A DNA stretch of 64,000 bases from Nocardioides ginsengisegetis (GTDB lineage Bacteria > Actinomycetota > Actinomycetes > Propionibacteriales > Nocardioidaceae), in contig NZ_JACGXA010000003.1 in the NCBI RefSeq assembly GCF_014138045.1, forward strand, positions 186,001-250,000, read 5' to 3'. A program made the translations under genes and the position numbers. Each line of letters opens with the position of its first letter. The first letter of the stretch is position 1. The notes beneath the pieces are model-generated. The model searched no databases and was not told where the DNA came from. It saw only the letters and a program-made list of their open reading frames with translations. Of this stretch, positions 8,626 through 17,634 are shown in pieces.

Positions 8626-10830
8626 ATGACCGAGACCCAGACCCAGTCGGCTGTGCGCTACGACAAGGACGCCGACGGCATCGTCACCCTCACGCTGGAC
8701 GACCCCACGTCCAGCGCCAACACCATGAACGAGCTCTACCTCGACTCCATGAAGGCGGTCGTGGATCGCCTGTACGACGAGGTCGACACCGTCACCGGTG
8801 TCGTCGTGGCCAGCGCCAAGAAGACCTTCTTCGCCGGCGGCAACCTCAAGGGCATGGTCCAGGCCACCAAGGACGACACCGCCCAGATCTTCGCCATGGG
8901 CGAGGGCGTCAAGGCCGGCCTGCGCCGCCTCGAGCAGTTCCCCCGCCCGGTCGTCGCCGCCATCAACGGCGCCGCGCTCGGCGGCGGCTTCGAGATCTGC
9001 CTGGCCTGCAACCACCGCGTGATCGTCGACGACGACAAGGTCGAGATCGGCCTGCCCGAGGCCTCGCTCGGCCTGCTCCCCGGCGGCGGCGGCGTGACCC
9101 GCATCGTCCGGATGCTCGGCATCCAGTCCGGCCTGATGGACGTGCTCCTCCAGGGCACCCGCTTCAAGCCGGGCAAGGCGCTCGAGAAGGGCCTGGTCGA
9201 CGAGCTCGTCCCGACCCGCGAGGACCTCGTCCCCGCCGCGAAGGCGTGGATCAAGGCCAACCCCGAGGCCTCGCAGAACCCGTGGGACAAGCCGGACTAC
9301 CGGATGCCCGGCGGCACGCCGAGCAACCCCAAGCTCGCGGCGTTCCTGCCCGCCTTCCCGGCGCTGCTGCGCCAGCAGACCAAGGGCGCGGTCTACCCCG
9401 CCCAGCGCGCGATCCTCGCGGCCGCGGTCGAGGGCGCGTCGACCGACTTCGAGACCGCCTCGCGGATCGAGTCGCGCTACCTGACCAACCTGATCGTCAA
9501 CCAGCAGTCGAAGAACATGATCCAGGCGTTCTTCTTCGACCTGCAGGCGATCAACTCCGGCTCGCTGCGACCCGACGGCATCCCCCCGTACAAGGCGGTC
9601 AAGGTGGGCGTCCTGGGCGCCGGCATGATGGGCGCCGGCATCGCCTACTCCTGCGCCCGCGCGGGCATGGAGGTCGTGCTCAAGGACGTCGCCGCCGAGA
9701 GCGCCGAGCGCGGCAAGGCCTATTCCGAGAAGCTGATGACCAAGGCCGTCGAGCGCGGCCGGTCGACGGAGGAGAAGAAGGCCGAGCTGCTGGCCCGGAT
9801 CACGCCGACGGCCGACCCCGCCGACCTGACCGGCTGCGACCTGGTCATCGAGGCGGTCTTCGAGGACCCGGCCCTCAAGCACCAGGTGTTCGCCGAGATC
9901 GCGCCGTACGTCAACAAGGACGCGCTGCTCTGCTCCAACACCTCGACGCTGCCGATCACCGAGCTGTCCACGGGCGTGGACCGCCCCGCCGACTTCATCG
10001 GCCTGCACTTCTTCAGCCCCGTCGACAAGATGCCGCTGGTGGAGATCATCCGCGGCCGCGACACCTCCGACGAGGCGCTGGCCAAGGCCTACGACGTGGT
10101 GCAGCAGATCCGCAAGACCCCGATCGTGGTCAACGACTCGCGCGGCTTCTACACCTCGCGGGTCATCGGCACGATGGTCAACGAGGGGCTCGCGATGCTG
10201 GCCGAGGGCGTGCACCCGGTCTCGCTGGAGCGCGCGACCACGCAGGACGGCTACCCCGTCGGCGTGCTGCAGCTCGCCGACGAGCTCAACATGGAGCTGT
10301 TCCAGAAGATCGCCAAGGCGACCAAGGACGCGGTCGAGCGCGACGGCGGCACCTACACGCCGCACCCCGCCGAGCAGGTCGTGCGCACGATGGTCGAGGG
10401 CGGTCGCCCGTCGCGCCTGAAGGGTGCCGGCTTCTACGAGTACGACGAGAACGGTGCCCGGCAGGGCATCTGGAAGGGCCTGGCCGAGACGTTCCCCGTC
10501 AACCCCGAGGCCGTGCCGTTCCAGGACGTCAAGGACCGCCTGCTGTTCGTCGAGGCGCTCGAGACGGCCAAGTGCTTCGAGGAGGACGTCATCACCTCGG
10601 CGGCCGCCGCGAACATCGGCTCGATCATGGGCATCGGCTTCCCGCCAAACACCGGCGGTGCGGCGCAGTTCATGACCGGCTACCAGGACCCCAACGACCA
10701 GGACGCCCCGATCGGCCTCGCGGCCTTCGTGGCCCGGGCCGACGAGCTGGCCGCCAAGTACGGCGCCCGCTTCGAGCCCACCCCCTGGCTGCGCAACCTG
10801 GCCGAGACGGGCGGCTCCTTCCCGGCCTGA
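8626..10830 (+). CDS. fadB: Multifunctional beta-oxidation protein: enoyl-CoA hydratase / 3-hydroxyacyl-CoA dehydrogenase
   Basis: A fusion protein of 734 residues. Residues 1 to about 300 form an enoyl-CoA hydratase domain with the oxyanion segments F-A-G-G-N-L-K-G and N-G-A-A-L-G-G-G-F and a conserved E in L-P-E-A-S-L-G-L. From about 325 an NAD-binding domain begins with [11 protein letters not shown], followed by S-N-T-S-T-L-P and L-H-F-F-S-P-V, then the dimerisation domains. It hydrates trans-2-enoyl-CoA and oxidises the 3-hydroxyacyl-CoA, passing product to FadA. AAGGAC upstream of ATG 8626 supports the start. A very strong terminator follows. Confidence 0.94.
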   Translation: MTETQTQSAVRYDKDADGIVTLTLDDPTSSANTMNELYLDSMKAVVDRLYDEVDTVTGVVVASAKKTFFAGGNLKGMVQATKDDTAQIFAMGEGVKAGLRRLEQFPRPVVAAINGAALGGGFEICLACNHRVIVDDDKVEIGLPEASLGLLPGGGGVTRIVRMLGIQSGLMDVLLQGTRFKPGKALEKGLVDELVPTREDLVPAAKAWIKANPEASQNPWDKPDYRMPGGTPSNPKLAAFLPAFPALLRQQTKGAVYPAQRAILAAAVEGASTDFETASRIESRYLTNLIVNQQSKNMIQAFFFDLQAINSGSLRPDGIPPYKAVKVGVLGAGMMGAGIAYSCARAGMEVVLKDVAAESAERGKAYSEKLMTKAVERGRSTEEKKAELLARITPTADPADLTGCDLVIEAVFEDPALKHQVFAEIAPYVNKDALLCSNTSTLPITELSTGVDRPADFIGLHFFSPVDKMPLVEIIRGRDTSDEALAKAYDVVQQIRKTPIVVNDSRGFYTSRVIGTMVNEGLAMLAEGVHPVSLERATTQDGYPVGVLQLADELNMELFQKIAKATKDAVERDGGTYTPHPAEQVVRTMVEGGRPSRLKGAGFYEYDENGARQGIWKGLAETFPVNPEAVPFQDVKDRLLFVEALETAKCFEEDVITSAAAANIGSIMGIGFPPNTGGAAQFMTGYQDPNDQDAPIGLAAFVARADELAAKYGARFEPTPWLRNLAETGGSFPA

Positions 10831-10835
10831 CCGCT

Positions 10836-10882
10836 CGAGTCGGCGCACCTGCCGGGGGACTCCCGGCAGGTGCGCCGACTCG
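10836..10882 (+). terminator. Terminator after fadB
   Basis: A perfect 21-bp inverted repeat (10836-10856 and 10862-10882) with a 5-nt loop starts 5 nt after the fadB stop. It is among the longest perfect hairpins in the window and should end the fadAB transcript. Confidence 0.9.
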
Positions 10883-10957
10883 GCGATTTGCCGGGAGTTT
10901 CACGGTGACTCCGGCGTTTGCCCGGTGCCGCGCGCCGAGTCGGCGGACACTGGCGGG

Positions 10958-11671
10958 ATGACGAACTCGGAACCGGTCGTCGACGTACGCGGCCTGCACG
11001 TGCGCTTCGGCGAGGTCGAGGCGGTCGCGGGCATCGACCTGGCGGCGTACGCCGGGCAGGCCACCGCCCTGCTCGGCCGCAACGGCGCGGGCAAGTCCAC
11101 GACGATGCGCGTGCTGGCCGGGGTGGTCCCGCCGACGGCCGGCACCGTCCTGGTCGCCGGCCACGACGTGCGCCGCGACACCCTCGCGGCCAAGCAGGCC
11201 ACGGGCTACTGCCCCGACGTGGGCGGGCTGGTGCCGCGGGCGACCCCGTGGGAGCACCTGCAGCTCTCGGCGCGGCTGCGCCGCCTCGACGACTGGGAGG
11301 GGCCGGCCCGCGACCTGCTCGAGCGCTTCGAGCTCGGCGACGTCGCCCACCGGGTGACCGCGGGCTTCTCCCACGGCATGGGCCGGCGGCTCTCGGTCGT
11401 GCTGGCCGCGATGCACCAGCCGCAGGTGCTGCTGCTCGACGAGCCCTTCGACGGCGTCGACCCGATCGGGGTGGACGCCACCATGGACGTCATCGCCGAC
11501 GCCCGCGCGCGCGGCGCCTGCGTGCTCGTCTCCACCCACCTGCGCGAGCTCGCGATCCGCGCCTGCACCACGGTGTCCGTGCTCCGCGGCGGCTCCCGGG
11601 TCGCGACCATGGGCTCGGCCGACATGCAGGGGGAGGAGGGGGCGCGTGCCTACCGCAGCCTCCTCGAGTGA
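10958..11671 (+). CDS. ABC transporter ATP-binding protein
   Basis: A 237-residue ABC ATPase: Walker A GRNGAGKST near residue 46, a divergent signature F-S-H-G-M-G-R-R-L-S near 140, Walker B V-L-L-L-D-E-P-F near 160 and the H-loop S-T-H. It energises the permease encoded next, which overlaps its 3' end by 26 bp. The pair has the form of two-gene actinobacterial exporters (drug or lipid export), but the cargo is unknown. An ATG at 10958 is used; a GACACT box 6 nt upstream could serve a leaderless mRNA. Confidence 0.88.
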   Translation: MTNSEPVVDVRGLHVRFGEVEAVAGIDLAAYAGQATALLGRNGAGKSTTMRVLAGVVPPTAGTVLVAGHDVRRDTLAAKQATGYCPDVGGLVPRATPWEHLQLSARLRRLDDWEGPARDLLERFELGDVAHRVTAGFSHGMGRRLSVVLAAMHQPQVLLLDEPFDGVDPIGVDATMDVIADARARGACVLVSTHLRELAIRACTTVSVLRGGSRVATMGSADMQGEEGARAYRSLLE

Positions 11672-13193
11672 GCTCCTCCAGGGCATCCGCGGCACCCGCC
11701 GCGCCGTCGTCGACGTCGGCCACCTGCTCCGCTTCCGCAGCGCCCGCGTACGCCGGCGGCGGGTCCTCGTCGCCCTCGCCCTCGTCTTCGTCGGCCTGAC
11801 CTCGGCGGCGGCCGTGCTGCCCGCCCTCCTGCCCGGCGCCGGCACCGGCCGGCACGCCCAGGACGCGCTGGTGCTGCTGCCGAGCGGCTTCGCGGGCTTC
11901 ATCGCGCTGGCCGTCGTGGCGGGTGTCGCGTCCGGCGGCGGCCGCGAGCTGCTGGCCCGCGAGCACGCGGTGATCCACCCGGTCAGCCCGACCACCGACC
12001 ACCTCGGGGCGCTGCTGATGGCCCCGCTCAACATCTCCTGGCTGATCCAGGCGTGGGTGCTGCTCGGCGCCGCTGCCTTCGGCATCGGCCGCGACCCCGA
12101 GCGGCTGGCCGCGATCCAGATCGGCGTGGTGGCCTGGCTGCTCGCCGCGACCGCGCTCGGCCAGGTGGCCGCCTGGGCGCTGGAGGCGATGCGCCGCGAG
12201 CCGCACGGCGTCGGCGCGGTCCGCGGTCTCGCCGTCGTCGGCGTGGTCGCGGTGGTCGGGCTCCAGCTCAGCGGCTCGTTGACCGGGGCGCTCGACCAGG
12301 TCCCGACCCTGACCCTCGTCGTGGGGCTGCTCGGCGGCTTCTCGGGGCAGTGGGTGCAGAGCATCGCGGTCGAGCTCGCCCTGCTGGTCGCCTCGGTGGT
12401 GGTCGGCGCCGTGCCCGCCCACCTCGCGGCCCGGCGTACGCCCCACGACGAGCAGCGGCTCGAGACCGACGCCCACGAGGCCCGGCCGATGCCGCGCACT
12501 CCGCTCGCCGGCCTGGTCCGCACCGACCGCGCCTCGGTGTGGCGGGCGGTCCCGATGCGTCGCGGCCTCACGGTCCTGGCGCTCGGCCCGGGCGTGATCG
12601 CGCTCGCGGGCGACGTGCCGTGGGACATCATGACGATCCTGCCGGGGCTCGTCGCCTCGGGCGGCTCGCTGCTCTTCGGCGTCAACGCCTGGTGCCTCGA
12701 CGGCCGGGGCGGGCTGTGGCGCGAGAGCATGCCGGTCTCGCCCGGCACGGTGTTCGACGCGCGCGTGGTCGTGCTGGCGGAGTTCCTCGCGCTGGCCTCG
12801 GCGGTGACGCTGGTGGTCTCCTCGCTCCGCGCTGGTCCGCCGACCGCGTCCGAGCTGGTCGCGGTCCTGGCCACCTGGGTGGTCGTGCTGGTGCAGGTGG
12901 TGGCCGCGGCGATGCGCTGGTCGCAGCTGCGCCCGTTCGCCGTGGACCTGCGGTCGGCGCGTGCCACCCCGGCGCCGCCGCTGATCATGGTCGGCTACTC
13001 CGTGCGGCTCGCGGTGAGCACGACGGTGACCGGCCTGGTGTTCACGGCCCTGTCGCACGCGCCCGACCCGCGGCTGCCACTGCTGTCGGCGGTGCCGTTC
13101 CTGTGCTGGTCGCTGGCGCGGCTCACCCGCACCCGGCGACGGTGGCTGGATCCCGTCGACCGGGCGCGAGTGGTCACCGCGGTGGCCGCCTGA
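11646..13193 (+). CDS. ABC transporter permease
   Basis: A 515-residue integral membrane protein with about ten to twelve hydrophobic helices and an Arg-rich N-terminal cytoplasmic segment. It has no recognisable soluble domain. It starts inside the ATPase gene at a GTG preceded by a very purine-rich site (GGGGGAGGAGGGGG), showing translational coupling, so the two proteins almost certainly form one exporter. Substrate not predictable from sequence. Confidence 0.82.
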   Translation: MPTAASSSELLQGIRGTRRAVVDVGHLLRFRSARVRRRRVLVALALVFVGLTSAAAVLPALLPGAGTGRHAQDALVLLPSGFAGFIALAVVAGVASGGGRELLAREHAVIHPVSPTTDHLGALLMAPLNISWLIQAWVLLGAAAFGIGRDPERLAAIQIGVVAWLLAATALGQVAAWALEAMRREPHGVGAVRGLAVVGVVAVVGLQLSGSLTGALDQVPTLTLVVGLLGGFSGQWVQSIAVELALLVASVVVGAVPAHLAARRTPHDEQRLETDAHEARPMPRTPLAGLVRTDRASVWRAVPMRRGLTVLALGPGVIALAGDVPWDIMTILPGLVASGGSLLFGVNAWCLDGRGGLWRESMPVSPGTVFDARVVVLAEFLALASAVTLVVSSLRAGPPTASELVAVLATWVVVLVQVVAAAMRWSQLRPFAVDLRSARATPAPPLIMVGYSVRLAVSTTVTGLVFTALSHAPDPRLPLLSAVPFLCWSLARLTRTRRRWLDPVDRARVVTAVAA

Positions 13194-13217
13194 GGTGTGG
13201 ACCCAGGCGGTGTCGAG

Positions 13218-13808
13218 TCAGGCCGACTCGAACCACGGGTGGTGCAGGTCGTAGAACGTCGCGCCCGCCATGACCGAGTCGAGCACGGAGCGGACCTCCT
13301 CCGGCGGCTCGAGCCGCTCACCCTTGCGGGCGCTGGCCTCGTCGGTGAACGCGATCGTCTCGGTGAACGTGCCGTCCTCCTCGATCGCCAGCGTCGCGCC
13401 GAGGATCTCGGGCCGCATCTCGTGCAGCATGTCGGTGTCGCCCATCAGCTCCTTGAGCTTCGACGGGTCGTCGATCCGGCCGCGGATGATCTGGACGAAG
13501 CCGGCGGAGTCCGAGCCGCCGTCCATCATCAGCGTCACGTCGTTGCAGTCGTGGAACTCGACCGGGCCGTCCATGATGGCCATCATCTTCTCCGCCCACT
13601 GGCTCTGCTCGGGCCGCCGCGAGTTGGCCTCCGCCGCCTCCCTGGACTCGAAGCGGACCACGCCCACGAAGCGGTCGTCGTCGGTGAAGCCGTAGGTCCC
13701 GCCGAGCCAGCCGACCGCGCCGCGGCCCGCCTCGTCGCGCCACTTCGACGCCAGCTCGCGCAGCTCGTCCTGCCGGGTGCACTTGCCCTCGATGATCTGG
13801 ATGAACAT
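13218..13808 (-). CDS. Protein with two dimeric alpha/beta-barrel (ABM-like) repeats
   Basis: A 196-residue soluble protein with two similar halves: F-I-Q-I-I-E-G-K at residues 2-9 recurs as F-V-Q-I-I-R-G-R near 107. This is the pattern of tandem ferredoxin-like antibiotic-biosynthesis-monooxygenase/EthD-type barrels. No activity can be assigned. The ATG at 13808 has a near-perfect GAGGAGG site. A TAGCGT box (13866-13871), with TGGACG 17 bp further up, would also permit a leaderless start at the in-frame ATG at 13859, adding 17 residues. Confidence 0.6.
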   Translation of the reverse strand: MFIQIIEGKCTRQDELRELASKWRDEAGRGAVGWLGGTYGFTDDDRFVGVVRFESREAAEANSRRPEQSQWAEKMMAIMDGPVEFHDCNDVTLMMDGGSDSAGFVQIIRGRIDDPSKLKELMGDTDMLHEMRPEILGATLAIEEDGTFTETIAFTDEASARKGERLEPPEEVRSVLDSVMAGATFYDLHHPWFESA

Positions 13809-13927
13809 GTTGCCTCCTCGACGTCGGCCGCCCGGGGGATGGGCGGTCGGGGTGCCCATCCAAGGACGCTATGGCCCGGCCGGGAGCCCGTCCATGACGC
13901 GATCGGGCTGGCCCGGCCAGCCCTTGC

Positions 13928-14470
13928 TCAGCGGCGCTTGGCCCGCTCGGTGCACGCCGACTGCGCGCTGCTCAGGGTCTTCACCTCGGGGCCGTCGACC
14001 GAGCCGGTGAGGGTGGCGAGGACGGCGTCGTGCAGCTCGTCCCCGGTCAGCGCACCGCGCAGGCACGCGGCGTACACACCCGGGTCGACGGCGCCGTGGC
14101 TGACCGAGACTGCCGCCCGCGCGGCCGCCTCGACGTAGTCGACGCACGCGAACTGCGCCTGCACCCACGCCTCGCCCACGCTCTGGTCGAGGACGGGCAG
14201 CTCCGCGACGACGGCGTACGACTCGTCGAGGACGCCCGCCGCCCGCAGCTGCGCCGGGGTGACCCGGGCGACCAGCTCGCGGGCGAAGCAGTCGCCGTCG
14301 GCGAGGTCGGCGGCGGTCGGGTGGTCGCCGGCGAAGAGCGTGGCCAGGCCGTCGTGGATCGCGGCCCGGTCGGGGTCGGCGCCGGGGTCGGGACCGTCGG
14401 GGCCGTCGTGGTGCCCGCTGGTGCAGCCGGTGGCGAGCAGCAGCGCCACGAGGGCGAGGGCACGACGCAT
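13928..14470 (-). CDS. Putative lipoprotein of unknown function
   Basis: A 180-residue protein with a short basic N terminus, a hydrophobic stretch and an A-T-G-C lipobox-like end at about residue 16, followed by a His/Asp/Pro-rich linker. Several further Cys residues in the mature part could form disulphides. I do not recognise the family. The start is fixed by a TAGTGT -10 box 7 nt away that overlaps the promoter of the divergent acyl-CoA dehydrogenase gene. Confidence 0.65.
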   Translation of the reverse strand: MRRALALVALLLATGCTSGHHDGPDGPDPGADPDRAAIHDGLATLFAGDHPTAADLADGDCFARELVARVTPAQLRAAGVLDESYAVVAELPVLDQSVGEAWVQAQFACVDYVEAAARAAVSVSHGAVDPGVYAACLRGALTGDELHDAVLATLTGSVDGPEVKTLSSAQSACTERAKRR

Positions 14471-14477
14471 GGTGCTC

Positions 14478-14487
14478 ACACTAGGGT
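14478..14487. promoter_or_regulatory. Overlapping divergent leaderless promoters
   Basis: On the plus strand TAGGGT (14482-14487) lies 7 nt before ATG 14495; on the minus strand TAGTGT (complement of 14478-14483) lies 7 nt before ATG 14470. The two -10 boxes share the TA at 14482-14483, so RNA polymerase can occupy only one at a time. Confidence 0.65.
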
Positions 14488-14494
14488 GCCCGGC

Positions 14495-15751
14495 ATGGAC
14501 TTCTCCGCGTCTCCACGCGCCGCAGACCTGACCGCCCGCGTGGCGGCCTTCATCGCCGAGGAGGTCGACCCGGTCGAGGAGGGCTACCACCGTGACCTCG
14601 CCGAGCAGCGCCGCAGCGGCGACCCGTGGCAGCCGCTCCCGGTCCTCGAGGAGCTCAAGGCGAAGGCCCGCGCGCGGGGGCTGTGGAACCTCTTCCTGCC
14701 CGCCGAGCACGCCGGCGAGTACGCCGCCCGCTTCGGCACCGATGGCGGCCAGGGGCTGACCAACGTCGACTACGCCCCGATCGCCGAGCTCACCGGCCGG
14801 TCCGCGATCGCGCCGCTGGTGCTCAACTGCAACGCCCCCGACACCGGCAACATGGAGGTGCTGCTGCGCTACGGCTCGGAGCAGCAGCGCACGGAGTGGC
14901 TCGAGCCGCTGCTGGACGGGAAGATCCGGTCGGCGTTCACGATGACCGAGCCCGGCGTGGCGTCCTCCGACGCCACCAACATGGAGGCCACCGCGATCGT
15001 CGACGGCGACGAGATGGTCATCAACGGCCGCAAGTGGTGGTCGACCGGGGTGGGCCACCCGGACTGCCGGATCTTCGTGTTCATGGGGCTCACCGATCCC
15101 GACGCCGACCGCCACCACCGGCACTCGATGGTGCTGGTCCCGCGCGACACCCCCGGCGTGAAGATCGAGCGGATGCTCAACACGATGGGCCTCTACGACG
15201 AGCCGCTCGGCCACGGCGAGGTGTCCTTCACCGACGTGCGGGTGCCGCTGACCAACGTGATCAGCGGGCCCGGCATGGCCTTCGAGATCGCCCAGGGCCG
15301 GCTCGGCCCCGGCCGGATCCACCACTGCATGCGGCTGGTCGGGCTCGCCGAGAAGGCGCTCGAGCTGGCCTGCACCCGCGCCCTGTCGCGCGCGGCCTTC
15401 GGCAAGCCGATCGCCAACCTCGGCGGCAACCGCGAGCGGATCGCGGACGCCCGGATCGCCATCGACTCCGCGCGCCTGCTCGTCCTCAACGCGGCCTGGA
15501 AGCTCGACGTCGGGGGACCGCTCAACGCGCTGTCCGAGGTCTCCCAGATCAAGGTGGCCGTCCCGAACATGGCCCAGCAGGTGATCGACCTGGCCATCCA
15601 GCTGCACGGCGGCGGGGGCCTGTCCGACGACTTCCCGCTCGCCGGCGCCTGGACCCAGGCCCGGGCGCTCCGGCTGGCCGACGGGCCCGACGAGGTGCAC
15701 CGCGGCGTCATCGCCCGGCTGGAGCTCGGCAAGCACGGAGCCAGGCGATGA
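14495..15751 (+). CDS. Acyl-CoA dehydrogenase (ACAD10/11- or LvaC-like)
   Basis: A 418-residue FAD flavoprotein with the family segments F-T-M-T-E-P near residue 150, W-W-S-T-G near 180 and Q-L-H-G-G-G-G near 369. The usual carboxyl-terminal-half catalytic Glu is not obvious at the standard place, as in the ACAD10/11 branch. The following genes, a short-chain dehydrogenase and an aminoglycoside-phosphotransferase-like kinase, are the partners of such enzymes in 4-hydroxyacyl-CoA degradation, where the flavoprotein removes a phosphate instead of simply oxidising. The assignment to that pathway is inference from the neighbourhood. It overlaps the next gene by ATGA. Confidence 0.85.
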   Translation: MDFSASPRAADLTARVAAFIAEEVDPVEEGYHRDLAEQRRSGDPWQPLPVLEELKAKARARGLWNLFLPAEHAGEYAARFGTDGGQGLTNVDYAPIAELTGRSAIAPLVLNCNAPDTGNMEVLLRYGSEQQRTEWLEPLLDGKIRSAFTMTEPGVASSDATNMEATAIVDGDEMVINGRKWWSTGVGHPDCRIFVFMGLTDPDADRHHRHSMVLVPRDTPGVKIERMLNTMGLYDEPLGHGEVSFTDVRVPLTNVISGPGMAFEIAQGRLGPGRIHHCMRLVGLAEKALELACTRALSRAAFGKPIANLGGNRERIADARIAIDSARLLVLNAAWKLDVGGPLNALSEVSQIKVAVPNMAQQVIDLAIQLHGGGGLSDDFPLAGAWTQARALRLADGPDEVHRGVIARLELGKHGARR

Positions 15752-16503
15752 CGGGGCAGCGGGTGCTGGTCACCGGCGCCGCGTCCGGCCTGGGGGCCGC
15801 GCTGGCGGCCGCGTTCGAGGCGCGCGGCGACGAGGTGCTGCGGACGGACCTGACCGGCGGTGACCTGACCCTCGACATCACCTCCGACGACGACTGGGCC
15901 GCGGCGCTCGCCCACGTCGAGGCGACGTGGGGCGGGATCGACGTCCTGGTCAACAACGCCGGCGTCGCGGGCGGCGGCCGCCTCGACGTCGCGACGATGG
16001 ACGAGTGGGAGTGGATCACCGACATCAACCTCTTCGGCGTGGTCCGCGGCACGCGCACGTTCGTCCCGACGTTCAAGCGCCAGCGCAGCGGCCGGATCGT
16101 CAACGTCGCCTCGCTCGCGGGTCTCGTCCACCCGGCGGGGATGGCGTCCTACAACGCGGTCAAGGCCGCGGTCGTCGCGCTCACCGAGACGACCGGCCAC
16201 GAGCTCGCGGCCTACGGCGTGACCGCCCACGTCGTGTGCCCGTCGTACTTCCGCACCAACCTGATGCACTCGCTGCGCGGCGCCGACGAGGACCTCGGCG
16301 CGATCGTCGCCGGCCTGGTCGCCAACTCGCCGATCTCGGCCGACGACATCGCGGCCGCGGTGCTCGAGGGGCTCGACCGGGGTGACGAGGTGATCGTGCC
16401 GGACCGGCCGGCGCGCGAGGCCTACGGCCTGAAGCTGCACGACCGGCCGGCGTACGACGCGGTGATGCGCGCGCAGGCCGCCAAGCTCGAGAAGGGGATC
16501 TGA
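15748..16503 (+). CDS. Short-chain dehydrogenase/reductase
   Basis: A 251-residue classical SDR: T-G-A-A-S-G-L-G cofactor motif near residue 9, N-N-A-G near 70, catalytic S near 118 and Y-N-A-V-K near 131. It probably interconverts a keto and a hydroxy group on an acyl-CoA or fatty acid. Its overlap with the dehydrogenase gene (ATGA) and direct abutment to the kinase gene make it part of the same pathway; a reductase forming 4-hydroxyacyl-CoA from a 4-keto precursor would fit. Confidence 0.85.
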   Translation: MTGQRVLVTGAASGLGAALAAAFEARGDEVLRTDLTGGDLTLDITSDDDWAAALAHVEATWGGIDVLVNNAGVAGGGRLDVATMDEWEWITDINLFGVVRGTRTFVPTFKRQRSGRIVNVASLAGLVHPAGMASYNAVKAAVVALTETTGHELAAYGVTAHVVCPSYFRTNLMHSLRGADEDLGAIVAGLVANSPISADDIAAAVLEGLDRGDEVIVPDRPAREAYGLKLHDRPAYDAVMRAQAAKLEKGI

Positions 16504-17634
16504 GTGGTCTCGGCAAGCTCGACCAACGACGGCAACCCGGCCAACGACGAGGGCAACCCGGCCAAGCCGGTCCGGGCGGAGGACGCGTTCGACGTCGAGG
16601 CGGTCGCGGCCTGGCTTCGTGAGCACGCGACGGCCTTCCGCGAGGACCTGGAGGGGACGCCCGACGTACGGCAGTTCCCCGGCGGCGCCTCCAACCTGAC
16701 CTACTTGCTCCGCTACCCCACCCGAGACCTGATCCTGCGCCGGCCACCGACGGGTGCGAAGGCCGCCGGGGCGCACGACATGGGTCGCGAGTTCCGGATC
16801 CAGTCGGCGCTGGCGCCGGTCTTCCCCTACGTGCCGCGGATGGTCGGGTTCTGCCAGGACGAGGCGGTGATCGGGTCGGACTTCTACGTCATGGAGAAGC
16901 TCGACGGCACCATCCTGCGCCGCGACCTGCCCGCGCCGATGAGCGCGGAGGAGGCCTCGACGCTCTGCGCCCACGCCCTCGACGTCCTGGTCGACCTGCA
17001 CTCCGTCGACGTGGCGTCCGTGCCCGAGCTGGAGCAGCTCGGCCGCGGTGACGGGTACGTCGGGCGCCAGGTCTCCGGCTGGATCCACCGCTTCGGCAAG
17101 GCCCGCACCGACGACACCGGTGACTGGTCCGACATCGTGGCCTGGCTCGAGGCCCACCAGCCCGCCGACGTCGCGCAGACCCTGATCCACAACGACTACC
17201 GGCTCGACAACATGGTCCTGGCGCCCGACGGCTCGTTGCGGATCATCGGTGTCCTGGACTGGGAGATGGCCACCGTCGGCGACCCGCTGATGGACCTCGG
17301 CGGGATGCTGTCCTACTGGGTGCAGGCCGACGACGACGAGTTCTTCCTGATGTTCCGCCGCCAGCCCACGACCGAGCCGGGCATGTGGACCCGGCAGGAG
17401 TTCGTGGAGCGCTACTGCGATCGGATGGGCTTCACGGTCACGCCCGCTCAGTGGCGCTTCTACGAGGTCTTCGGGCTGTTCCGGCTGGCCGTGATCGCCC
17501 AGCAGATCTGGTACCGCTACTTCCACAAACAGACCACCAACGAGGCGTACGCCGTGTTCGGCCCCGCCGTCGGCTACCTCGAGCAGCGCTGCCGCCGCCT
17601 GGTCTCGGCAGGCTCGACCGACGGAGCGCCCTGA
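16504..17634 (+). CDS. Aminoglycoside-phosphotransferase-fold kinase (ACAD10/11 N-domain or LvaA-like)
   Basis: A 376-residue APH-fold kinase: F-P-G-G-A-S-N-L-T-Y (nucleotide loop, near residue 59), L-R-R-P-P lysine-side strand, H-N-D-Y-R-L-D-N catalytic loop near 230 and D-W-E-M-A-T-V-G-D-P metal-binding segment near 256. Members fused or adjacent to acyl-CoA dehydrogenases phosphorylate the 4-hydroxy group of acyl-CoAs, not antibiotics. The first 30 or so residues are low-complexity (repeated N-D-x-G-N-P-A) and start inside a dispersed DNA repeat; the last eight also come from a copy. GTG 16504 follows the previous stop directly. Confidence 0.85.
   Translation: MVSASSTNDGNPANDEGNPAKPVRAEDAFDVEAVAAWLREHATAFREDLEGTPDVRQFPGGASNLTYLLRYPTRDLILRRPPTGAKAAGAHDMGREFRIQSALAPVFPYVPRMVGFCQDEAVIGSDFYVMEKLDGTILRRDLPAPMSAEEASTLCAHALDVLVDLHSVDVASVPELEQLGRGDGYVGRQVSGWIHRFGKARTDDTGDWSDIVAWLEAHQPADVAQTLIHNDYRLDNMVLAPDGSLRIIGVLDWEMATVGDPLMDLGGMLSYWVQADDDEFFLMFRRQPTTEPGMWTRQEFVERYCDRMGFTVTPAQWRFYEVFGLFRLAVIAQQIWYRYFHKQTTNEAYAVFGPAVGYLEQRCRRLVSAGSTDGAP
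16505..16525 (+). repeat. Dispersed palindromic repeat, copy 1
   Basis: TGGTCTCGGCAAGCTCGACC plus A, at the very start of the kinase gene, where it encodes V-S-A-S-S-T. One base differs from the common form. Confidence 0.6.
17600..17619 (+). repeat. Dispersed palindromic repeat, copy 2
   Basis: TGGTCTCGGCAGGCTCGACC at the extreme 3' end of the kinase gene, encoding V-S-A-G-S-T a few codons before the stop. Confidence 0.65.

Noticed and set aside
13860..13927. Small gene between the ABM-like and lipoprotein genes
   Set aside because: The 119-bp gap holds a promoter (TGGACG, 17 bp, TAGCGT on the minus strand) and no plausible reading frame with a start site.
16504..17634. Aminoglycoside resistance gene
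   Set aside because: The APH fold is shared, but the dehydrogenase and SDR partners and the ACAD10/11-like segments point to acyl-CoA metabolism.
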